Below, in pieces: positions 44,891 to 54,784 of a DNA stretch of 64,000 nt. The notes under the pieces are model-generated. The model searched no databases. It saw only the letters and a list, made by a program, of their open reading frames with translations, and was not told the origin of the DNA. Source of the stretch: Legionellaceae bacterium (GTDB taxonomy: Bacteria; Pseudomonadota; Gammaproteobacteria; Legionellales; Legionellaceae); assembly GCA_020831865.1 (NCBI GenBank), contig JAFIFT010000004.1, positions 62,001 to 126,000 on the forward strand, in the 5' to 3' direction. The position numbers and the translations under genes were made by a program. Every line of letters starts with the position of its first letter. Positions within the stretch are counted from its first letter, which is position 1.

Positions 44891-44920
44891 TTGCTAAGCC
44901 TATCAGGCTTCCACTATAGT
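44891..44920 (+). promoter_or_regulatory. Promoter with dyad, patatin gene
   Basis: TTGCTA (44891-44896), 18-bp spacer, TATAGT (44915-44920), 33 bp before the ATG. A perfect dyad AAGCCT-ATC-AGGCTT (44896-44910) fills the spacer; its half-site AAGCCTAT also occurs in the MOMP promoter dyad. Confidence 0.5.
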
Positions 44921-44953
44921 TGAAACTAAACCTATAACCCTCACGCGTTCACC

Positions 44954-46066
44954 ATGACAAAAATAGCGCTTTATCTGGCCGGAGGCGGCGCGCGCGGTGC
45001 CTACCAGGCCGGGGTGTTAAAAGCTATCAATAACATTCTGCAGGTCAGACAAGTACCCTTTGCCATGATCAGCGGCGTCAGCGTGGGCAGCATTAATGCG
45101 AGTCTGCTGGCGTCTCTGGCTCATGATTTTCCTCTGGCAGTAGAGCGGCTGGAAAGCATGTGGCGTTCCCTGCATTGCAATCGGGTATTTAAGACTTCCA
45201 ATTATCATTTGGGAAAAACGGTATTGCGCAATGTGAGCAATATTCTCATCAGACGGCGCCACAGCGGCTATTTGCTGGATAGCTCCCCCTTACGGGATCT
45301 GATAGACAAAGAAATCGATTTTTCATTAATCAATGACAATTTATCCGAGAATGGCTTGCAGACCGTTGAAATATTGAGCCATTGCTACGAAGCCAATCAA
45401 ACCGTCTCCTTCTATCAGCATTATGAGCAAAACTTTGAGAACTGGGCGTATCCCCGCCATTGCTCGCGCCGTTCCGATATCAGCGCCAACACCGTCATGG
45501 CATCTTCCGCTTTGCCCCTTTTTTTCCCGCCGATCAAAATTGATACCCAGCATTATGGTGACGGCAGTATGGGATTGGTAGCCCCCTTGCGCGGCGCTAT
45601 TCGTTTTTCCATGCATAAAGTACTGATTGTCGGTAATCGCCAACCTGCCCAGTTTTCCACCCCGGAAGTCTTGCAGGAAGGTGATATTGGGCTGGCGCAT
45701 ATTCTGGGTGGCGTGCTCAATAGCTTGTTTCTCGATAACCTTGACCGGGATATCGAAATGGTGAATCGAATGAATGATATTGCCCGCCTGTTATCCTTGT
45801 GGCGCAAACGTTACTCTCCCTGGCGTCCACTGGAAACGCTGCATTTACGCCCCAGCAAGGATATGGGGCATATCGCACAGGAACAATACGCCAGCATGCC
45901 CGCGTTACTGCGCCTGTTGTTAAATGGACTGGGCGCACGCAGCCATTCTGGTGAGCTGTTGAGTTTTTTACTGTTTGAGGCAGAATATACTTCCGAATTG
46001 ATTGACCTCGGTTATAGCGATACCATGGCACAGGCCACGGAAATCCAAAATTTCTTTGCATCCTGA
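44954..46066 (+). CDS. Patatin-like phospholipase
   Basis: 370 residues. The oxyanion loop LAGGGARGAYQAGVL, the serine elbow SGVSVGSINA and the second dyad residue in HYGDGSMGLVAP are intact, so it should be an active Ser/Asp lipid hydrolase. No signal peptide; cytosolic or secreted by a non-Sec route. Patatins are common in intracellular bacteria, some as effectors such as VipD; this one lacks VipD's extra domains. Own promoter. Confidence 0.9.
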   Translation: MTKIALYLAGGGARGAYQAGVLKAINNILQVRQVPFAMISGVSVGSINASLLASLAHDFPLAVERLESMWRSLHCNRVFKTSNYHLGKTVLRNVSNILIRRRHSGYLLDSSPLRDLIDKEIDFSLINDNLSENGLQTVEILSHCYEANQTVSFYQHYEQNFENWAYPRHCSRRSDISANTVMASSALPLFFPPIKIDTQHYGDGSMGLVAPLRGAIRFSMHKVLIVGNRQPAQFSTPEVLQEGDIGLAHILGGVLNSLFLDNLDRDIEMVNRMNDIARLLSLWRKRYSPWRPLETLHLRPSKDMGHIAQEQYASMPALLRLLLNGLGARSHSGELLSFLLFEAEYTSELIDLGYSDTMAQATEIQNFFAS

Positions 46067-46094
46067 GTCTGGTGCCAACGCTCACTACCTGACG

Positions 46095-48431
46095 TCAGGC
46101 CAGGCACAGCACTTCTGCTGCGGCCTTGTCCAGTAAGCGTTCTGCGGTTGTGGGCCGGTAAAAAAAGCGGTCCTGACAACGATGTTCCTTGTCCGGTTGC
46201 AACCTGTCCAGAAGCGCGCACCAGGCATTGAGCAGCAGTTGCCAGATTCGCGCCAGTCCCTGGTGCTCCCGCAGGCGCTGATAAAGCGGATCAGCAATAA
46301 AACGCAGGCGTTGGCGTGTAAGCGGAACCTGGGGATCCTGTTCACGCTGCCAGGCAAGGTAATGCAGATGATAACGGGCCTGTTCCAGCACACGCACAGC
46401 ATGGGCTGAAAGCGGGGGTTCGGTACAGTGCGCCGCCAGCGCTGCCAGTGCCGATTGTAACGCCGGGTGGTGCCGTAGAGGTGGCAAGTCTTGCGTTCCC
46501 GGCAAGGGAATATCCGGCTTCACGCTCAGTAAGGCATGCAATGCCTGGGCAGGCTGCGGCGCCATGTTCTGGTAGGCCAGAAGCAGGCTATAGTCTGGCT
46601 TTTCCGCAGCTGTCTGCAATTCCTGACGAATATCATGCAATAACTGCAAGCATTGCAAACGGTTTTGCGGGCTGAGCGGCAGCCTGCGCATGCCCTGGAA
46701 CAGACCATGTAACCATGCGTGTAATCCATCCGGAATACCGACCGTCAGTGCGGCTATGTCCTGCTGCCAGCCTGTCAGGATGGCAGGCCAGCTCGAGCAG
46801 GATGATGGCCTGTTCCCGGACAGAGAGGCTGTGCGGCAGGATTGTGGAGCAGCGCCCTCGAATGCGGAGACCACTAGGCTATGTTGTAAGAGCGTTTGAA
46901 TATCAGCACTCATCTGCGCTTGCAATTGACTGATATTGCGTTCGAGCAGGGGCAAAGCCGGCCGGAATACATGGTCCGCTTGGGCGCGCGTTGCCTTCTG
47001 CCAATCCCTTTTGGCCGCTCCATAGTCTTGCAACTGCTGGATCAAGGCTGGTAATACTTGTAAATAGCGCTGTTGCTCAGCTAAGGTCTCACTAAGCGTT
47101 TCTACGCTCAGGCTCAAATTCTGTTGCCGGTAAAAATCATCATCCTGGGTGAAATGATAGGTTTGGCGAATCTTTTCAATCTGCTGCCATTGCGCCCGTA
47201 ATTGGCCCAGCAGCTGCCATTTTTGCTGATTCTGCCGCGCCCTCTCCTCAAGAGCATGCCAGTCTCGGCTTATGTTTTTGACCAGCTGGCGCGGATGGGC
47301 CAGCAGCTTTTCATCAATGTCAAAGGATACTGGCAGCGTTGCTGCTTTCTCTATGAGGGAGGTTGTGTCTGGCACCCTTTGATATTGTGGAATTTTCCCA
47401 TCCAGAGACCGCAATTCATGTTCCCACTTCTGTTTTTTCTCTTGCCAGTCCTTCCATTCAAACAACGCTAAAAAAAACTGTTCTTTTTGTCGCTGTTGTT
47501 TATCCTGTAGACGGCTATCGAGCGAAAAATAATGTCGGGTGAGGTTATCAACCAGATTGAGGCTTGCTGAGATGACGCTTTTCACTGCTTGTTTGGCTGT
47601 CAGCTCATCACGACAGGTCATGTATTGATCGAGCGGCAGGCTGGCAAACTCTGCTTTCCACTGCAGTGCCTGCTCACTATCAGGGCAAATACTTTCCAGA
47701 GTCACATTTTCGATGTGGACAATCGCATGCGCACATTGGGTCAGTTCGCGACGCGCATACTCCAGATCATGCATCAGGAGCTGATACTCCTGATAGTACT
47801 TGCCCTCCGCATACCAGCGTGCAAATTCTGCCATATCCCGTTGGTCTTTTTCCACCTCCTGCGCGGCAGCATCTTGCGCCTTTTTCGCCTCAAGGCTTTG
47901 TCTAATCACACCTACCTTGAATGCGGCCAGTGCCTGTTGATATTGCTCACCACGCATCAGTGCCTGTTGCAGTTGATGGCGTGCCAGTGTTTCTCGCAGG
48001 CTTGCCACCCGCTCTGACAAACGTACCTGCCATTGCTGTAAATCGGCCTGTTTTTCCAGCGCCTCTTCTGGCGTCAGTGATGGCATGTACCGACTGGCCT
48101 CTGGCGAATGACCCAGTTCCTGATAGTAATGCTGAAGACAGGCTGCAATCGCTGTCAGGGACAGACGCTCTCGCGCTGTTTGCAAGCTTGCTTGCAAGCG
48201 GTTTTCTCGCGTACTTTGTCGCTGCTGTAAATACCGTTGGTTCTCTAAACATTGCAAGCGGATAACATCTCTTTGCAGACCGTTCACAACGCTGTGAAAA
48301 GAGGGACAAGCTTGCGCCTCCTGATGCAAGGCGTGTAACAGCCGGGTCAATAACCCGGGTAATGCACTGGCAAACCGGGAGGGAGGCAATGTCTTCAGTT
48401 GTGCCAGCAACGCATTCTTCTGTACATTCAT
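46095..48431 (-). CDS. Giant coiled-coil protein, effector-like
   Basis: 778 residues from ATG 48431, with GGGAG eight bases upstream. Nearly the whole protein is Gln/Leu/Arg-rich helix, with heptad-like stretches such as RQSLEAKKAQDAAAQEVEK, LQDKQQRQKEQFFL and LEERARQNQQKWQLLGQ. No membrane segment, signal peptide or enzyme motif. Long coiled-coil proteins of this kind are frequent among Legionella effectors; this is an analogy, not a family match. It converges on the patatin gene with a 28-bp gap. Confidence 0.6.
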   Translation of the reverse strand: MNVQKNALLAQLKTLPPSRFASALPGLLTRLLHALHQEAQACPSFHSVVNGLQRDVIRLQCLENQRYLQQRQSTRENRLQASLQTARERLSLTAIAACLQHYYQELGHSPEASRYMPSLTPEEALEKQADLQQWQVRLSERVASLRETLARHQLQQALMRGEQYQQALAAFKVGVIRQSLEAKKAQDAAAQEVEKDQRDMAEFARWYAEGKYYQEYQLLMHDLEYARRELTQCAHAIVHIENVTLESICPDSEQALQWKAEFASLPLDQYMTCRDELTAKQAVKSVISASLNLVDNLTRHYFSLDSRLQDKQQRQKEQFFLALFEWKDWQEKKQKWEHELRSLDGKIPQYQRVPDTTSLIEKAATLPVSFDIDEKLLAHPRQLVKNISRDWHALEERARQNQQKWQLLGQLRAQWQQIEKIRQTYHFTQDDDFYRQQNLSLSVETLSETLAEQQRYLQVLPALIQQLQDYGAAKRDWQKATRAQADHVFRPALPLLERNISQLQAQMSADIQTLLQHSLVVSAFEGAAPQSCRTASLSGNRPSSCSSWPAILTGWQQDIAALTVGIPDGLHAWLHGLFQGMRRLPLSPQNRLQCLQLLHDIRQELQTAAEKPDYSLLLAYQNMAPQPAQALHALLSVKPDIPLPGTQDLPPLRHHPALQSALAALAAHCTEPPLSAHAVRVLEQARYHLHYLAWQREQDPQVPLTRQRLRFIADPLYQRLREHQGLARIWQLLLNAWCALLDRLQPDKEHRCQDRFFYRPTTAERLLDKAAAEVLCLA

Positions 48432-48624
48432 ACCCATCACTCCCTGTGACGACAAACCATCATGTGCAAGAGCTGTTCTTTCGATTGTAACGCAATGGGG
48501 GGAACTGACAAGTGGTCATGACGTTTTAGGGCGGCACATTCGGACTCAAGTGCCCAACCGTTCTTTTGCAGCCCTACTCATGATCGCCTATCAAGGGCAG
48601 ATGGGAAGATCAAAGGATAGTCGT

Positions 48625-49413
48625 CTATGGTGTGGCCAAGCTTACAAAATTTTTGCTGCGATCAAAGTCATACTGCTTTAGCGTATGAAAAGCAGCGTTT
48701 TTTAGCACGCGCCAGGATATCTGGCACCGTTGATGATCTGCCTCCAAAATATAATAACTGTTACAACCGTCCTTGGTGCGCTCAGATAACAGCGAACCGG
48801 CATGGAGCATGAGGCAGGCTCGCTGATTTTGTTTCTCCAGCAGACAGATATTGGCATAGTGCACATGGCCATTACAGACCAGATGCACGGCGCTTTTTTT
48901 TAGATAGGCTAATAATGCCGCATAGTTGCGTAGTGGTTTATGTAAACCTTCTCGATAATCAAAATTATGGTGTAAAAAAAGCAGATTCAGTCCATTAAAT
49001 GCAGGGGAGAAATAGTCTTCGATCGCCTCCATGGTAGCGGCAGACAAACGGCCATTTTTAACCCGATACGGATCGACGCTATTGACTCCCAGTATACGAA
49101 TGAGCTCATTGCCATAGCGTACCGTAAGATTGGGCTGAACATAACGCTTGTATTTTGCAAAGGGTGAAAAAAAACGTTCCACAAGATTATAAAGCGGAAT
49201 GTCATGATTGCCGGGTACCATTAACACCACAGCCTTCAGTTGCTTTAAAAAATACTGCAGCTGTTGATACTGCCCGGAAGTGGCCCGATGCGTCAGATCA
49301 CCGGAAATCAGAATCAGATCCGGGTTGAGCGATGATAGGTCCTTCAGGAAGCAGTCTACAATCGCGTCTTGATGCCGGCCAAAATGCAAGTCAGAAATAT
49401 GGACTATTTTCAT
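48625..49413 (-). CDS. Metallophosphoesterase
   Basis: 262 residues, calcineurin-like. ISDLHFGRH, SGDLTHRA, VPGNHDIPL and LHHNFD, with VCNGHVHYAN, give the complete metal-binding set (D-H, D, NH, H, GH-H). Overlaps the lipid-kinase gene by four bases (ATGA), suggesting joint work, for example removing a phosphate from a product of the kinase. Substrate unknown. Confidence 0.88.
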   Translation of the reverse strand: MKIVHISDLHFGRHQDAIVDCFLKDLSSLNPDLILISGDLTHRATSGQYQQLQYFLKQLKAVVLMVPGNHDIPLYNLVERFFSPFAKYKRYVQPNLTVRYGNELIRILGVNSVDPYRVKNGRLSAATMEAIEDYFSPAFNGLNLLFLHHNFDYREGLHKPLRNYAALLAYLKKSAVHLVCNGHVHYANICLLEKQNQRACLMLHAGSLLSERTKDGCNSYYILEADHQRCQISWRVLKNAAFHTLKQYDFDRSKNFVSLATP

Positions 49414-50273
49414 GGCTTACTCGCCAGCAATCGTAATGACTTCGGTTGTACTTCATATATTAAAGGTCCCTCCATCTCCATGGTTTCTCCATCCAGGGCG
49501 ACACTGATTTTTTTGCGATCACATAAGTGAATCTCCAATGGAAGATTGGTTTTTTCTATGACAAAATGTGTTTTTCTTTTAAATAAATACCGCAGCAGAG
49601 TGAGTAAACGTAGTTTTCCCTGTTTGAAAAAATAAATTCCCAACTCGCACTGATGAAAGCTTTCTCGTTCAATCGTCAGGGGAAATTGATACGAATACCG
49701 ATTGTTACTGATCATAAAAAAAGAAGTCTGTAGTGCCCTGTCTATGGCGGAGTTTTTAATATGCAGTGCAAAAACCTCATGCTGGGACATTGTGTGCAGC
49801 ATGGTTGGGATATAACTTAACCATTTATTGTAAAATTTGCTGTAATAATCGCGCCTTTTGACAAAAGCAGGATAAAATCCAATGGAGGAATTATTCACAA
49901 AAACATGATGATTCACAACAGCTGTATCGATCGTGATGCTGTTTTGGTCGATAATCGCTTGTACTACTTCTTCTGCGTTGGCAGGCAGACCTAACTCCTT
50001 CACAAAGTGATTCATCGTTCCTAAAGGTAAGATACCAAGTATGGTAGAGCTGTGAACACAGTGTTGCGCCGCACTGCGAATACTGCCATCCCCTCCGCCC
50101 AGCAAAAGAAGTGGATGATGTTTGATGCTGTGTTTGATGGCACGCTCTAATTGAGACGGCTCAGCCTTATACAGCTTAAACGCAAGCCCATGTTCGGTCA
50201 GGGCTGCTAAATAACGCTCAAGGGAAGCCGCGTTTCTGGCCTTGGTATTGATAACAATCCCGATACGGTTCAT
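49410..50273 (-). CDS. Diacylglycerol-kinase-family lipid kinase
   Basis: 287 residues from ATG 50273. IGIVINTKARNA, LLLGGGDGSIRSAAQ (the GGDGT-like nucleotide motif, here GGDGS) and LPLGTMNHFVKELGLP mark the DAGK/YegS fold, and VALDGETMEMEG the C-terminal part. It may phosphorylate diacylglycerol or a sphingoid base. Coupled to the metallophosphoesterase. Confidence 0.85.
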   Translation of the reverse strand: MNRIGIVINTKARNAASLERYLAALTEHGLAFKLYKAEPSQLERAIKHSIKHHPLLLLGGGDGSIRSAAQHCVHSSTILGILPLGTMNHFVKELGLPANAEEVVQAIIDQNSITIDTAVVNHHVFVNNSSIGFYPAFVKRRDYYSKFYNKWLSYIPTMLHTMSQHEVFALHIKNSAIDRALQTSFFMISNNRYSYQFPLTIERESFHQCELGIYFFKQGKLRLLTLLRYLFKRKTHFVIEKTNLPLEIHLCDRKKISVALDGETMEMEGPLIYEVQPKSLRLLASKP

Positions 50274-50398
50274 AAGGCCCCATCCTGATATGGTCATGGC
50301 ATTCAAAAACGAACGACCACCTCATGCTGGTCCTTAGCAATGAGTTGGTAGTGCGCAAGGGCACGCCCCACAACTCAATGAATACCGGAAAACTGCCT

Positions 50399-51007
50399 CT
50401 AATTCTGGCGTCGACACCCCATTCCCCAACAGGCGCCGAGACAGCTGAAGAACGCCCCGAGGAAAAATAGGACAAACAAAATAAAGGCGCTCCATGCCAA
50501 AGTGCTTTCCGAAGTGGTGACATTGACGGTCTCCTGGCTGGCAGCTCCCGGTGCGGTTGTAGTGTCTACCGCAACCACCTCTTCGACATTTTCGGTTGAC
50601 ACTGAAAGCGAAGGGGCAAGATTGGCGGCAGCACTGGCGACATATTGGCTAACCGAACCGGCAACCGCCGCACTCAACAACAAGGCCACACTCCAGGTGG
50701 TAAAACCGTAGAGAATACCCAGATTGCGTTCAGGACAGGCATTGCGCCCCAGATAACCGGCGGTATAACCGGAAACCAGGGTGGACGCAATCACCCCCAC
50801 CATCAAGCCAAGCAGGCCGCCATAGGCCATCACCGCAGCTCCATCATCGCTGAGATTAAAGGCACTCAATCCAATCGCCAAGGCATAAAGATGCAGTAAA
50901 AATCCCAAACCCACCCCCACAAGGGCACCCACAAAAATAGCGCTCCATGAGATAGGATGTCGCCGCTGTGGATAGGTCTCTGGTATCAGTTCATTTTCAT
51001 TTTTCAT
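50399..51007 (-). CDS. Hypothetical four-helix membrane protein
   Basis: 202 residues from ATG 51007. Four hydrophobic segments: SAIFVGALVGVGLGFLLHLY, VMAYGGLLGLMVGVIASTLV, TWSVALLLSAAVAGSV and a C-terminal ILFVLFFLGAFFSCLGACWG, with a Thr/Ser/Val-rich periplasmic loop of about 40 residues. Found in Legionella-like genomes by my recollection, without function. The next gene upstream is a 26-residue membrane peptide. Confidence 0.6.
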   Translation of the reverse strand: MKNENELIPETYPQRRHPISWSAIFVGALVGVGLGFLLHLYALAIGLSAFNLSDDGAAVMAYGGLLGLMVGVIASTLVSGYTAGYLGRNACPERNLGILYGFTTWSVALLLSAAVAGSVSQYVASAAANLAPSLSVSTENVEEVVAVDTTTAPGAASQETVNVTTSESTLAWSAFILFVLFFLGAFFSCLGACWGMGCRRQN

Positions 51008-51052
51008 ACGATTCCCTGTATCCTGTAATAATCCGTTCATGAATAGGCCGCT

Positions 51053-51133
51053 CTAAAAGATACGAGCCAGCAGCCAGATGAGCACCAATAGACTCAAGGG
51101 CACCCCTAAAAGCCAACCAATAATATAGGCCAT
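51053..51133 (-). CDS. 26-residue hydrophobic peptide
   Basis: ATG with AGGGAG upstream, coding MAYIIGWLLGVPLSLLVLIW plus six residues (ending LARIF). A single membrane helix. It is 45 bp upstream of the four-helix membrane protein gene and reads in the same direction, so the two are probably one transcript. Confidence 0.5.
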   Translation of the reverse strand: MAYIIGWLLGVPLSLLVLIWLLARIF

Positions 51134-51325
51134 CTACTTTCTCCCTGTTGTTGCTAGACGTATGTTACCTGCTGGTTCCGTGGCAAGATAGCGCCTCTTC
51201 CCCTTATTAAGGATAGACTACTCTGGATCTTTTGCACGCGCTATTCTCAATGTCTTGCGATGGAAACGAACCTTACCCGATGTGCTGCCCCTCACAGCGC
51301 TGTATCACAAAGACAGTGATTGTCA

Positions 51326-51354
51326 TTTACATTGAAAAAAATTTATTCTATTTT
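51326..51354 (+). promoter_or_regulatory. Promoter in the 51134-51460 intergenic region
   Basis: TTTACA (51326-51331), 17-bp spacer, TATTTT (51349-51354). It implies that the frame's earliest TTG at 51320 is not translated. No other feature in this stretch. Confidence 0.45.
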
Positions 51355-51460
51355 AGAAAACACGCCGCTGTCATTTTATGTCAATAACGATAGGATGGAT
51401 ATTGATACACTCAGAAATACAGCGATCTGTGTCCCATGTAGAGTTAAGGATGATCATCAA

Positions 51461-53395
51461 ATGCCCAAGACCGACACCACAATATACCAAGCCAAAAAAC
51501 CACAACCCAGACGTCATTTTTGGCAAAGCCTATGGTACGACCATGCCTGCTATACTCCAGCGGAACGGCGTATACGCGAGAAAATTCTCATTTTGCGGCA
51601 ACACTCCAGCCTGGATGCCAGCCTGTTGCAAACGGATAATAGCTGGTTTCATGAAGACGAGAGCATTGCCTATATCATCAACAATCAGGATGCCTGGTTT
51701 CTGGAAACCATGTACACACCTCGTACCCCTGTCACACGCGATGCTTTCCATATCACGTCCAGGAGCACACAACCGGTCTGGACCAGCCTGTCTATCTTGA
51801 CGCGTCAAATAGGCGACTACCTTTTGCTGCGCAGCCGTGATTTATCCGATGCGGAACTGAACGATCCCCTGCATTATTTTTATCTCGATATCATTCAAAT
51901 CATCAACCGTCTGTCACAGCATCCGGATAGCGCCTTTGTGGCGGCGCAACTCCCCCGCCTTAGTCAATATTTACAACAAACCTCCATCCTCACCTCTCAT
52001 AGTGACAGCAGCGATCAATTATTTATTGATGATTGCCGGATTGCCCTGCGCAAGGTGCTCAATCAGGAAATTGCCAGCCAATTGGATTCCCGGCAATTTG
52101 GCACCATCCTGTCACAATTGCAAAGCGCCCTGGAATATCTGGGCGAGCGCCACCATACTCTACTGCATTTTGCCCTGGTGGCCACACCGGTAAATGAGCA
52201 TCCGTACTGGGAATTGTTTGCCCAACAGGAAAACCAGCCTGAGCCCCTGACAACCTTCCCCACCCTGATTGGACAACATTGCCTCACCCAACCGCACGAC
52301 CAGCCTCCGTCGATCATCAGCATTCTGCCAAACTGTCCTAATCTGCAATTTTTATCCGATACCAGCGTAAAGCAACAGCAGCTTTATCTCGATAATTTAC
52401 AAAATTTACAAGAGTTGCTTCGCTTTAAACAAATGCTGATGAGAGTACAACGCTTAACCGAGCAAGCCGGTGAACTGTTCACCCTGCATTATTTTCGTCA
52501 GGATTTGCTGGGTCTTGTTGATCAGGTTGATCAGTTTTTTCAAAAAGCACACCTGTCGGCACTGGAATTACTCCAGGAAAATGACAAAGTCTATCATGAC
52601 AGCATTATCCAGCTGCAAAGTTTAAGTTGGTGGAACAAAATATGGCGCGGCCGTGAAGGGGAATTATTGACCTATTTAAACAATCAAAATAATTTGGCGC
52701 GCTTTACCATTAACCGTCCGTCGCTGGAAGATAGTCTGCGCAAGGTCACCGAACTGTTGCTGCGCGCCAGCAGCCAGCTTCGCTCGCAGCAGTTTCTCCA
52801 ACAGCAGCAACTGCGTCTTATGGATGTACAGCAGGAAGCCCAACTGCTGCTTGGCGCGATGTACCAATGGCGTCTGCAACAAAACGAGCGGCTGGGACTA
52901 CCCTTGCCACCCCAACTGCAATCCTTGCCGCAATCGGAGGACAAAAGCCGGGAAAGCAACAGAGCGGAGGCGATGCCCGCCCAGCCCCTGACCACTCCAT
53001 CCACCGATGAGCCCATACCACCACAACCGCGCGACAAAACCGAACTGCCGGGCTCGGCCTATCAGACGCAACGCACAGCCTCGTATCCTCCCCTATTTCC
53101 CCCGGCGGCCCCGCTATCGTCAGCACCGGTAGTGCCGCCTCCCGTTTTACCATCGGAATTCCATTTTTGTCCGAATCAAAACCCAAATCCGGAGCATGGG
53201 CTGCCCACTACTCTCCTGCTGCTGTGTACCGGTTTGCCACTCCTGCTGTTGATGGCAGTCCTGTGCTATAAATATTACTACCCCAATGACGATCATAACG
53301 CCAGCCCTGAGCAGAGCGATTCCGACAGTGACCACGAGGATGCAGGAGTGGGGGACTGCTACCTCGAATACTCAGTGGCAGCAACAAGGAGATGA
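51461..53395 (+). CDS. Proline-rich single-pass membrane protein with acidic tail, effector-like
   Basis: 644 residues from ATG 51461 (AAGGA ten bases upstream). A helical soluble domain of about 490 residues is followed by a proline-rich linker (about 490-575; PPLFPPAAPLSSAPVVPPPV), one membrane helix at about 580-605 (TTLLLLCTGLPLLLLMAVLC) and a cytosolic-type acidic tail with SDSDSDHEDAG. The layout, with the helix at the C-terminus, resembles tail-anchored proteins that insert in host membranes. Not recognised by family. The frame extends to TTG 51320, but a promoter sits there. Confidence 0.6.
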   Translation: MPKTDTTIYQAKKPQPRRHFWQSLWYDHACYTPAERRIREKILILRQHSSLDASLLQTDNSWFHEDESIAYIINNQDAWFLETMYTPRTPVTRDAFHITSRSTQPVWTSLSILTRQIGDYLLLRSRDLSDAELNDPLHYFYLDIIQIINRLSQHPDSAFVAAQLPRLSQYLQQTSILTSHSDSSDQLFIDDCRIALRKVLNQEIASQLDSRQFGTILSQLQSALEYLGERHHTLLHFALVATPVNEHPYWELFAQQENQPEPLTTFPTLIGQHCLTQPHDQPPSIISILPNCPNLQFLSDTSVKQQQLYLDNLQNLQELLRFKQMLMRVQRLTEQAGELFTLHYFRQDLLGLVDQVDQFFQKAHLSALELLQENDKVYHDSIIQLQSLSWWNKIWRGREGELLTYLNNQNNLARFTINRPSLEDSLRKVTELLLRASSQLRSQQFLQQQQLRLMDVQQEAQLLLGAMYQWRLQQNERLGLPLPPQLQSLPQSEDKSRESNRAEAMPAQPLTTPSTDEPIPPQPRDKTELPGSAYQTQRTASYPPLFPPAAPLSSAPVVPPPVLPSEFHFCPNQNPNPEHGLPTTLLLLCTGLPLLLLMAVLCYKYYYPNDDHNASPEQSDSDSDHEDAGVGDCYLEYSVAATRR

Positions 53396-53474
53396 TTGAC
53401 CGGATGAAGCCATGCCGACAGAATCTTGCCTTCGACGGCGCAAGACCCATCAGGGCTATTGCCGGCAACGGGCT

Positions 53475-54422
53475 TTATTCGTTGAACATGGAGCTGACAG
53501 ATTCTTCGACGTTAACCCGTTTAATGGCTTGCGCCAACATTTCTGCCAGACTAACCACGCGGATTTTTTTACTGTTCCGCGCCGCATCGGAAAGGGGAAT
53601 GGTATCGGTCACGACAATCTCATCCAGCACAGAGTGATTGATATTATCAACCGCGTCTCCCGAGAGCACGGGATGGGTAATATAGGCTCGAACACTTTGG
53701 GCGCCATTTTGCTTTAACTCATAGGCCGCAGTACAGAGTGTTCCGGCAGTATCCACAATATCATCAATGATAAGACAATTACGGTTGGTAGGATCGCCGA
53801 TAATATGCATCACTTCTGATTTATTGGGACCACTGCGCCGTTTGTCAATGATTGACAGCTCCGCATCATTCAAACGCTTGGCCATTGCTCTGGCGCGCAC
53901 CACCCCTCCTACATCAGGGGATACCACCATCAGTCGATCCCAATGGTGATGTAACACATCCTGATGCAAAACCGGGGTAGAATAGACATTGTCCACTGGC
54001 ATATAAAAAAAGCCCTGGATCTGTTCAGCGTGTAGATCAACCGTCAACATCCGACAAATACCGACCGTCGCCATCATATCGGCAATCACTTTTGCCGTAA
54101 TCGGCACGCGGGCGGAACGCACCCGCCGATCTTGCCGGGCATAACCGAAATAGGGAACAACCGCGGTAATACGCGCCGCAGATGAGCGCCGCAGTGCATC
54201 CGCCATCGTCAGCATTTCCATCAGGTTGTTATTGGCGGGCGCACAGGTCGACTGCACCACAAAGACATCACGCCCACGCACATTTTCCAGAATTTCCACC
54301 ATGGTTTCACCATCACTGAAGGTACCGATATTGGCTTTACCGAGGGGAATTTGCAGGTGAGTGGCAATTTTAAGCGCAAGCTCTGAATTGGCATTACCAT
54401 TAAAAATCATCATAGTGGACAT
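53475..54422 (-). CDS. prs: Ribose-phosphate pyrophosphokinase
   Basis: 315 residues, full family length. Makes [60 protein letters not shown] and [13 protein letters not shown] (PRPP-binding loop) are all intact. The tRNA-Gln gene lies upstream, a common gammaproteobacterial pairing. Confidence 0.98.
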   Translation of the reverse strand: MSTMMIFNGNANSELALKIATHLQIPLGKANIGTFSDGETMVEILENVRGRDVFVVQSTCAPANNNLMEMLTMADALRRSSAARITAVVPYFGYARQDRRVRSARVPITAKVIADMMATVGICRMLTVDLHAEQIQGFFYMPVDNVYSTPVLHQDVLHHHWDRLMVVSPDVGGVVRARAMAKRLNDAELSIIDKRRSGPNKSEVMHIIGDPTNRNCLIIDDIVDTAGTLCTAAYELKQNGAQSVRAYITHPVLSGDAVDNINHSVLDEIVVTDTIPLSDAARNSKKIRVVSLAEMLAQAIKRVNVEESVSSMFNE

Positions 54423-54590
54423 GTGTCAGGCCTTTCTTTCAGGGTTTAACCAGTTTCAAGAAAAATTAGTTTAAGTCATAATCCTAAACACATAGCAGAA
54501 GACAGCCAGCAAGATATCATTATTATTTGAGCGCCAGGCGCATCCTTTCCAGTTATCTTCTGCCGTCTGTTTACTTGAATAACAAGATGT

Positions 54591-54665
54591 TGGCTGGGGT
54601 GCTAGGATTCGAACCTAGGTATGCAGGGATCAAAACCCTGTGCCTTACCACTTGGCGACACCCCA
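54591..54665 (-). tRNA. tRNA-Gln (UUG)
   Basis: 75 bases including an encoded CCA. Acceptor TGGGGTG pairs with CACCCCA, the T arm reads CTAGGTTCGAATCCTAG, and the anticodon loop is TTTTGAT with anticodon TTG. Precedes prs on the same strand. Confidence 0.96.
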
Positions 54666-54784
54666 ATACGCTGATCATAACATTGTCTATGGCTTACAGG
54701 CAATGTTGTCAAAACAACGAAGCGTATTTTGCAAAGATTTAACCGCGATGTCAACTGTCCACCCAAAAAATATTAAAAGCCGGC

